Source: Fidelibacterota bacterium TCS52 (GTDB lineage: Bacteria; Fidelibacterota; Fidelibacteria; Fidelibacterales; Fidelibacteraceae). From it: DNA of 11,118 nt. Below, piece by piece: positions 6,699 to 11,118 of the stretch (position 1 is the stretch's first letter; each line of letters opens with the position of its first letter). Both the position numbers and the translations under genes were made by a program. The notes under the pieces are model-generated. The model was not told the origin of the DNA. It saw only the letters and a list, made by a program, of their open reading frames with translations, and ran no database searches. The stretch is taken from positions 1 through 11,118 of the forward strand of contig LSCC01000024.1 of the NCBI GenBank assembly GCA_001577215.1, written 5' to 3'.

Positions 6699-7724
6699 TT
6701 AATCCGATTCATATATTTTTCTGCCAATTGCATTTGAGATGATCTTAATATTTTTCATTAATATTTCAAATTGATAAGGCAATAATGATTGGTGACCGTC
6801 AGATAATGCTTCGTTGGGATTATTGTGCACTTCAACCATTATTCCATCTGCACCTACCGCAATTGCTGCTCTTGCCATTGGTAAAACCAATTTTCGATTT
6901 CCCATAGCATGGCTTGGGTCCACTATAACCGGCAAATGAGATAATTTTTTTATAACGGGTACAGAAGAAAGATCTAAAGTAAAGCGGGTAGAATTTTCAA
7001 AAGTACGTATTCCCCTTTCGCATAAAATAACATTTGGATTGCCACCACTTACAATATATTCAGCTGAATTTAACCACTCTTCTACTGTTGCGGAAATACC
7101 TCGTTTTAACATAATTGGTTTCTTTGTATTGGAAAGTTCTTTTAGAAGCGTAAAATTTTGCATGTTCCTGGCGCCGATTTGAATAATGTCAATATACTTC
7201 TCAAATAATTCAAGATTATCTACAGACATTAACTCCGAAACACAAGGCACATTATTTTTTGTGGCTGCTTCTTTGAGATATTTTAATCCTTCTTCACCCA
7301 AACCTTGAAAACTATATGGGGATGAACGAGGTTTATAAGCCCCCCCTCTAATTATTTTTGCACCCTTTTTCGTCACCTTTTTTGCAATACAGTGAACCAT
7401 TTTCTCGTTTTCAACCGAACAGGGACCTGCAATGATAACTATATCTTTTCCGCCAATGGGAATATTACCGGCTTTAACAATTGTATCGGTTGGTTTGAAA
7501 GTCCGAGAACATCTTTTATAGGATTCGCTGATCCTGATAGCATTTTCTACTCCGTCAAATTCTTTTAACCTATCAATGTTTAATTTGTTTACATTACCTA
7601 TAATACCTAATACAAAATGATCTTTTCCTTGCGATCCGTTTAGTCTAAAATTATTTTGTTTTAAATAATTCTTAACTTTTTGAATATCTTTTTGTTTAGC
7701 ATTGTTTTCAAATATTACTATCAT
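6699..7724 (-). CDS. aroF: 3-deoxy-7-phosphoheptulonate (DAHP) synthase, type I-beta with N-terminal regulatory domain
   Basis: Catalyses condensation of phosphoenolpyruvate and erythrose 4-phosphate to DAHP, the first shikimate-pathway step. The 341-residue length and layout match the Thermotoga-type (I-beta) enzyme. A ferredoxin-like domain spans about 1-70 ('MIVIFENNAK', 'HFVLGIIGN'), then comes the TIM barrel. Metal ligands are visible: C102 in 'IAGPCSVE', H272 in 'VDPSHA', E298 in 'MVEVH' and D309 in 'LSDGHQS'. Substrate residues include 'RGGAYKPRSSPYSFQG' (126-141) and 'KRGISAT' (207-213). In the Thermotoga enzyme the N-terminal domain binds tyrosine for feedback control, so regulation by an aromatic amino acid is likely here too. 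It lies between aroQ (28-base gap) and the TyrA-PheA gene (2-base gap). The ATG at 7724 has only a weak GTGAG upstream. Confidence 0.95.
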   Translation of the reverse strand: MIVIFENNAKQKDIQKVKNYLKQNNFRLNGSQGKDHFVLGIIGNVNKLNIDRLKEFDGVENAIRISESYKRCSRTFKPTDTIVKAGNIPIGGKDIVIIAGPCSVENEKMVHCIAKKVTKKGAKIIRGGAYKPRSSPYSFQGLGEEGLKYLKEAATKNNVPCVSELMSVDNLELFEKYIDIIQIGARNMQNFTLLKELSNTKKPIMLKRGISATVEEWLNSAEYIVSGGNPNVILCERGIRTFENSTRFTLDLSSVPVIKKLSHLPVIVDPSHAMGNRKLVLPMARAAIAVGADGIMVEVHNNPNEALSDGHQSLLPYQFEILMKNIKIISNAIGRKIYESD

Positions 7725-7752
7725 TGTGTTGTTTTCTCACTTGAATTTTTAG

Positions 7753-8040
7753 TTAATTTATTTTTTTTGTGTTCTGTTTCCCCAGTTTACCATGTTTCCT
7801 TCCAAGTTTGATTATTTCTATATATAGATGTGTTAATTCATCTTCGGTTATATGATTTGTGTTTGTTTTTTTTAATAAATCATAAATTTCATTTTCACGA
7901 TCTTTGACAAGTATTGATAAATCATTTTCGCTTTTTATTATTCCAATTTGATATGCGTATTTCATTCTTTTATCAAGAAGTTTGATCAATTTTTGATCTG
8001 TTCGATCAATTTTTTTTCTTATTTTTTCTAATGCATTCAT
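7753..8040 (-). CDS. aroQ: AroQ-type chorismate mutase
   Basis: A 95-residue all-helical chorismate mutase that converts chorismate to prephenate for the TyrA-PheA enzyme encoded downstream. The start 'MNALEKIRKKID' is the typical first helix. Residues that match the active site of the E. coli AroQ domain are R8, R25, K36 ('IIK'), R48 and E49 ('KDRENEI'). At the position of the active-site Gln near the C-terminus (Q88 in E. coli) I see no Gln; the helix reads 'IEIIKLGRKHGK'. It is a stand-alone protein, neither fused to DAHP synthase nor to PheA as in many bacteria, and has no visible signal peptide, so it is cytoplasmic. It is the first gene of the operon, with a good promoter 34 bases upstream. 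Confidence 0.88.
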   Translation of the reverse strand: MNALEKIRKKIDRTDQKLIKLLDKRMKYAYQIGIIKSENDLSILVKDRENEIYDLLKKTNTNHITEDELTHLYIEIIKLGRKHGKLGKQNTKKIN

Positions 8041-8073
8041 TTCGTTTTACCAGATATTAAAAATAACATACAT

Positions 8074-8102
8074 ATTATAAATATATTTAACACTAATTAC
8101 AA
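8074..8102 (-). promoter_or_regulatory. Promoter of the aroQ-aroF-tyrA/pheA operon
   Basis: On the - strand, TTGTAA (8102-8097) and a perfect TATAAT (8079-8074) are separated by 17 bases. Transcription would begin near 8067 and leave a leader of about 27 bases before the aroQ ATG at 8040, too short for an attenuator. Caution: the region is very AT-rich and FCB bacteria often use a different -7/-33 consensus. Confidence 0.45.
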
Positions 8103-8161
8103 CTAATATTATTGTCATATAAAACTTAATGTGAATATGAAAAAATAATTTATTTTGTTTG

Positions 8162-8190
8162 TTGAAAAATATATAAAAAATAATTATTTT
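8162..8190 (+). promoter_or_regulatory. Possible promoter of the PurL-like gene
   Basis: TTGAAA (8162-8167), 17 bases, then TATTTT (8185-8190), about 50 bases before the GTG start. A TTTG tetranucleotide of the Bacteroidetes -33 type also occurs at 8154-8157 and 8158-8161. The -10 region overlaps a 14-bp A/T-only palindrome (8177-8190). The call is weak because of base composition. Confidence 0.25.
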
Positions 8191-8227
8191 ATAGAGAGCT
8201 TGAAATCAAGAGAAATTATTAAACAGG

Positions 8228-8233
8228 TTGGAG
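8228..8233 (+). promoter_or_regulatory. Ribosome binding site for the GTG start of the PurL-like gene
   Basis: TTGGAG lies seven bases before GTG at 8241. There is no in-frame ATG near this point, so this site decides the start and argues that the divergent gene is really translated. Confidence 0.6.
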
Positions 8234-8240
8234 TTAATAG

Positions 8241-10064
8241 GTGGCGGAAAAAGAAAAAATATGTTTGTCGGAAGATGAGTTTAAGGATATTTCCATTTTG
8301 AAAAAAGGTGAATTGACCGTAGCAGAAGAAAAACTCCTGATTGCTTATAAACGGAATATTGATAAATATAATAAATTATATAAACATAAAAATAATCATA
8401 AAATATTACGAGAATTAAAAACCAGCAAATCTGTAAGTATTGGTGATAATTGTTATTTAATTTCAGAATTTGATAATGAAGAGAAATGTAATAAAAATAT
8501 AATTGCAAAGAAGGTGGTTGCTAAAGGTGGTGAACCTTTAATTACAATTATGAATAAAAGTAATAAAAACATCGTTACTGTCGGAATAAAAGGAGAGATC
8601 AACAAAAAAGAAAAGGTAAACATTGGTGATTTGCTTTTTATTGTTAAAAATAGTTTAGATGAAATTAATAGTGATACAAAACGCAAAAATAAATATAAAA
8701 CGGTTGAACTGCTTAAAAAAATATGGACAATAGATTTAAGGTCAATTTCCGAAAAGGGTTTATTAAAAGAAATTATAAAAATTAACAATAAGCATAATGT
8801 TGGAATTGATATCTTATCAAAAAAGATCTACAATGAGTTAAAATTAGATGGCCTTAACGAATTGTTATTTTCATCATTAAACGAAAGAATGATTGTAATT
8901 ATCAAAAAGGAATTCAAAAGAGAAGCCAAAAAGTTTTTAAAATTAAATGAAATAGAATTTTTCCAACTTGGTAAAATAATTACAAATACTGAACTTAATA
9001 TATCCACTAATAATGATCAAAAATTAACAATTCCATTTCAATGTTTTAGTGTTATTTCAACTGAAAATTATTTACAAAAATGTTCTCATGAAGAATGGTC
9101 GGATTTGGATAAAAATAACGATAGTGATATTGAAACAATTCCCGAACCTAAGGATTTGTTAAAAACAATTAAAAGAATGGCTGCCACAAAAATTATCCGG
9201 AAAAATTATAAAATTTTAGACAGTTATGAGAACGAATTATTATTTACTACAAATGATTCGTTAGGTATAAGGCATAAAAATTTAAACAAATCTATCGCAA
9301 TTACTATTGATGATTATGCTGGTTTCGGAATTGACCAAAATTTAATAAGTGTAAACATAATAGATTCTATTCAAAAGAGTATAGCTACAGGATCTGAAAT
9401 AAAAGCAATTAACTATTTTCTTGAGAGTGAGACCAAACAAACTATTCACCAAATTGCTGAAGTTTGCTCATATTTTGATATTTCAGCTTTTAATTGTAAA
9501 ATGGATGATCTTGCGGATGACAAAACTTCAACGATTTCAAATATTACATATGGATTAATAAATGATAAAATAACACCAATAACACCGTGTTTTAAAAATG
9601 ACGGGGATTTTATATGTGTTATTGGTAATTTAAATGGTGAGATCAAAGGCAGTGCATATCTATCTATAATGAAAAGGGGTAATGGAACAATTTTTCCAAA
9701 ACCCGAATTTGAAGTAGTTAAAAATGTTAATTATGTAATTCACGAAAGCATAAAAAAGGAAATAATTAAATCGGCTATAAAAATATCTAAGGGTGGATTA
9801 GTTTTTTCTCTTATTAATATTGTAAAAAATAGTACACAAAATTTAGGAGCTGACATCTTCTTTGATAGAAAAATAAGAGACGATTTTTTCTTGCTTGGTG
9901 AGTCACACTCTGTAATATTAGTTTCTTTAGATGAACAAAATTTGATAGAACTTATAAAAATTGCTCAAAAAAATAATGTTAATTGTTCTACAATTGGAAG
10001 GGTAAAAGCCGGCGGGAAAATTAATATAAACAACAAGATCAATATTGAAGTTGATGAGTTGTAA
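8241..10064 (+). CDS. PurL (FGAM synthase) homologue lacking catalytic motifs; probable pseudoenzyme
   Basis: PurL makes formylglycinamidine ribonucleotide in purine synthesis. This 607-residue protein follows small-type PurL (normally ~740) end to end. It opens with 'LSEDEFKDI', like the usual 'LS.DEY..I'. 'LLFSSLNERM' (208-217) stands for the first-half 'LSESQERM'. 'PKDLLKTIKRMAA' (303-315) begins the second half. 'KNDGDFICVIG' (452-462), 'KGSAYL' (469-474), 'ISKGGLVFSLI' (515-525) and 'LLGESHSVILVS' (551-562) match 'GD.I.LLG', 'GGSEYL', 'ISDGGLAVAL' and 'LFGESQSRVVVS'. Missing are the 'WSEHCSYK' region, the 'ESHNHPS' loop with the catalytic His and the following glycine-rich 'GAATGVGG', 'NFGNPEKP' and 'GNVSLYNE'; the Asp of 'SDGG' is Lys. 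The fold seems kept and the active site erased. The ORF is unbroken, with a ribosome site, so decay is not obvious. It is Lys/Asn/Ile-rich and more AT-rich in look than its neighbours. Function is unknown; a binding or regulatory role is inference. Confidence 0.75.
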   Translation: MAEKEKICLSEDEFKDISILKKGELTVAEEKLLIAYKRNIDKYNKLYKHKNNHKILRELKTSKSVSIGDNCYLISEFDNEEKCNKNIIAKKVVAKGGEPLITIMNKSNKNIVTVGIKGEINKKEKVNIGDLLFIVKNSLDEINSDTKRKNKYKTVELLKKIWTIDLRSISEKGLLKEIIKINNKHNVGIDILSKKIYNELKLDGLNELLFSSLNERMIVIIKKEFKREAKKFLKLNEIEFFQLGKIITNTELNISTNNDQKLTIPFQCFSVISTENYLQKCSHEEWSDLDKNNDSDIETIPEPKDLLKTIKRMAATKIIRKNYKILDSYENELLFTTNDSLGIRHKNLNKSIAITIDDYAGFGIDQNLISVNIIDSIQKSIATGSEIKAINYFLESETKQTIHQIAEVCSYFDISAFNCKMDDLADDKTSTISNITYGLINDKITPITPCFKNDGDFICVIGNLNGEIKGSAYLSIMKRGNGTIFPKPEFEVVKNVNYVIHESIKKEIIKSAIKISKGGLVFSLINIVKNSTQNLGADIFFDRKIRDDFFLLGESHSVILVSLDEQNLIELIKIAQKNNVNCSTIGRVKAGGKININNKINIEVDEL

Positions 10065-10080
10065 AAAAAATACAATCATC
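10053..10080. terminator. Hairpin over the stop codon of the PurL-like gene, possible terminator
   Basis: GATGA-G-TTGTA (10053-10063) pairs with TACAATCATC (10071-10080): ten base pairs with one bulged G and a loop of seven A. It spans the TAA at 10062-10064. No clean T-run follows on the + strand, so intrinsic termination is uncertain. Confidence 0.3.
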
Positions 10081-10186
10081 ACATTCATTTTATAATTAAT
10101 TCATAGTTATTTATTATTAATTCATTTGTCTCTATTTAGTGTGTTTTTTATGGTTCATTTTCCAAACTCCCAAACTTAAAACTTCA
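10065..10186. other. Intergenic region between two converging genes
   Basis: AT-rich spacer of 122 bases. It holds the downstream arm of the hairpin described above and a 10-bp direct repeat ATTAATTCAT at 10095-10104 and 10116-10125. I see no gene or convincing terminator for the protease gene. Confidence 0.4.
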
Positions 10187-11118
10187 TCAATATTTAACAA
10201 ATTTTCCTGAAATGTTTTTTGTTTGAACAAAATAGATACCAATAGGAATGTTGCCTAATCTAATATATAGTTCATGATTTTTATTATATGAAAAATTAGT
10301 TGTAGTAAGAATTTTTTGACCGATCAGATTATAAATATTGATTGTTTCATTTGGAATGGTATTTGTCCATTTGAGAGAAATATTTGATTTAGTTGGATTT
10401 GGCCAGATCTTCAGAGTTGATTTCGTTGTGTCATTATTAAATGAATTAATTGCGATTTCATTAAAATTAGGAACGCCATAACCAATATCATTGTTTGGGA
10501 TTGGTAAATAAGAATTTTCTGAAAAAACATTAATAAAATCATTTAAAGTCCATTCAGGATGAATTTGTTTTAAAAGTGCAATGCCACTTGCAATTAATGG
10601 GGTAGAATAAGAGGTGCCACTTCCGGTAGAGACACCGCCCTGTAAATCTGCATGTGTTATATTTACTCCAGGTGCAGAAATGTCAGGTTTAACTCTACCA
10701 TCTGAAGTTGGGCCTCTACTTGAAAAATATGCTACTTCGCCCGAAAAATCTGTAGCACCAACGGCAATAACACCAAAAGCATCGGCAGGCGACCAAATTG
10801 ATTGGTTAATATCTGAATATGAGTTTGCTTCATTTCCCATAGCTGTAACTATGATGGTTCCTCTGTCAGATGCCCAATTACATATTTGCGCTACTGCAGT
10901 CGTCGTGCCGTTCATATCTTCATAAGAATAATCATTGAGATCACCATCAAAATCTCTATAAGCAAGTGATGAAGAAACAATATCAACATTTAAGCTATCA
11001 AACCATTCTATTGCTGCAACAAAATTATCTTCTTCAATTCTTTTTTCGGAATTTATATCTTCAGTTTTTGCAATTACAAATTCAGCATTGTATGCACCAC
11101 CTACCTGTTCACCTTCAA
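10187..11118 (-). CDS. Subtilisin-family (S8) secreted protease, C-terminal part with T9SS sorting domain; 5' end outside window
   Basis: About 309 C-terminal residues are visible. The frame stays open to the right edge, so the ATG at 10915 (in 'DMNGTTTA') is internal. Upstream residues such as 'AEFVIAKTED', 'EEDNFVAAIEWFDSL' and 'VDIVSSSLAY' are typical of S8 proteases from FCB bacteria. The oxyanion-hole Asn is in 'TAMGNE' and the catalytic Ser in 'GSGTSYSTPLIASG' (encoded near 10590-10620). 'AYFSSRGPTSDGRVKPDISAPG' precedes it. The catalytic Asp and His lie outside the window. After the protease domain a short linker leads to a ~75-residue C-terminal type IX secretion sorting domain: 'IWPNPTKSNISL', 'INIYNLIGQKIL', 'IPIGIYFVQ', 'GKFVKY'. 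The protein should be exported by Sec, then passed across the outer membrane by T9SS and released or attached to the surface. The stop is TGA at 10189-10187. The gene converges on the PurL-like gene with 122 bases between. Confidence 0.93.
   Translation of the reverse strand, partial: EGEQVGGAYNAEFVIAKTEDINSEKRIEEDNFVAAIEWFDSLNVDIVSSSLAYRDFDGDLNDYSYEDMNGTTTAVAQICNWASDRGTIIVTAMGNEANSYSDINQSIWSPADAFGVIAVGATDFSGEVAYFSSRGPTSDGRVKPDISAPGVNITHADLQGGVSTGSGTSYSTPLIASGIALLKQIHPEWTLNDFINVFSENSYLPIPNNDIGYGVPNFNEIAINSFNNDTTKSTLKIWPNPTKSNISLKWTNTIPNETINIYNLIGQKILTTTNFSYNKNHELYIRLGNIPIGIYFVQTKNISGKFVKY

Noticed and set aside
8199..8210. CTTGAAATCAAG hairpin in the leader of the PurL-like gene
   Set aside because: Only four pairs around a four-base loop; too weak for a regulatory call.
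8241..10064. PurL-like gene as an ordinary pseudogene
   Set aside because: The 607-codon frame is unbroken, with a good ribosome site, and the fold-defining segments are kept; loss is limited to catalytic motifs. Selection tests would still be needed to close this.
10095..10125. 10-bp direct repeat ATTAATTCAT, 21 bp apart
   Set aside because: Low-complexity AT-rich sequence between converging genes; likely by chance.
1..11118. tRNA, rRNA, CRISPR array, insertion sequence, prophage or attachment site
   Set aside because: I saw no cloverleaf, regularly spaced repeats, transposase or integrase, or terminal inverted repeats anywhere in the window.

Overview
The window is AT-rich bacterial DNA, apparently chromosomal, with short intergenic gaps and no mobile-element, RNA-gene or CRISPR signature. 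The best taxonomic clue is the protease gene at the right edge. It ends in a type IX secretion (Por) C-terminal sorting domain, which points to the Bacteroidetes/Ignavibacteria/Marinimicrobia-type (FCB) bacteria. The 'YGSSKIGWM' G5 segment of BipA and the bacterial serpin fit that placement. I cannot name the phylum with confidence.

Left block (1-5365, all + strand): the 3' end of a serpin gene, a PlsC-like acyltransferase, a class I O-methyltransferase, the ribosome-associated GTPase BipA/TypA, a membrane-anchored metallophosphoesterase, a small thioredoxin-like protein, a 42-codon small ORF, and a SemiSWEET transporter. Genes abut or overlap by a few bases (stop-ATG at 292/293, ATGATTAA, ATGA at 4655 and at 5111), so they are probably one transcription unit, though the products share no obvious pathway. 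BipA has no ATG/GTG/TTG that keeps its P-loop. The only well-spaced start is ACG at 1737.

Middle block (5386-8040, - strand): a three-gene aromatic amino acid operon read right to left, made of AroQ chorismate mutase, type I-beta DAHP synthase, and a TyrA-PheA fusion. The fusion ends at the close of the dehydratase domain with no ACT domain. Together these cover entry into the shikimate pathway and the chorismate-to-prephenate-to-phenylpyruvate/4-hydroxyphenylpyruvate branch. A promoter with TTGTAA-17 bp-TATAAT lies just upstream of aroQ.

Right block: a divergent + strand gene (8241-10064) encodes a 607-residue protein that follows the whole length of PurL (FGAM synthase) but has lost essentially all recognisable PurL catalytic and nucleotide-binding motifs. 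It looks like an intact PurL pseudoenzyme and is the most unusual item here. It converges on the 3' part of a subtilisin-family (S8) secreted protease gene that runs off the right edge.
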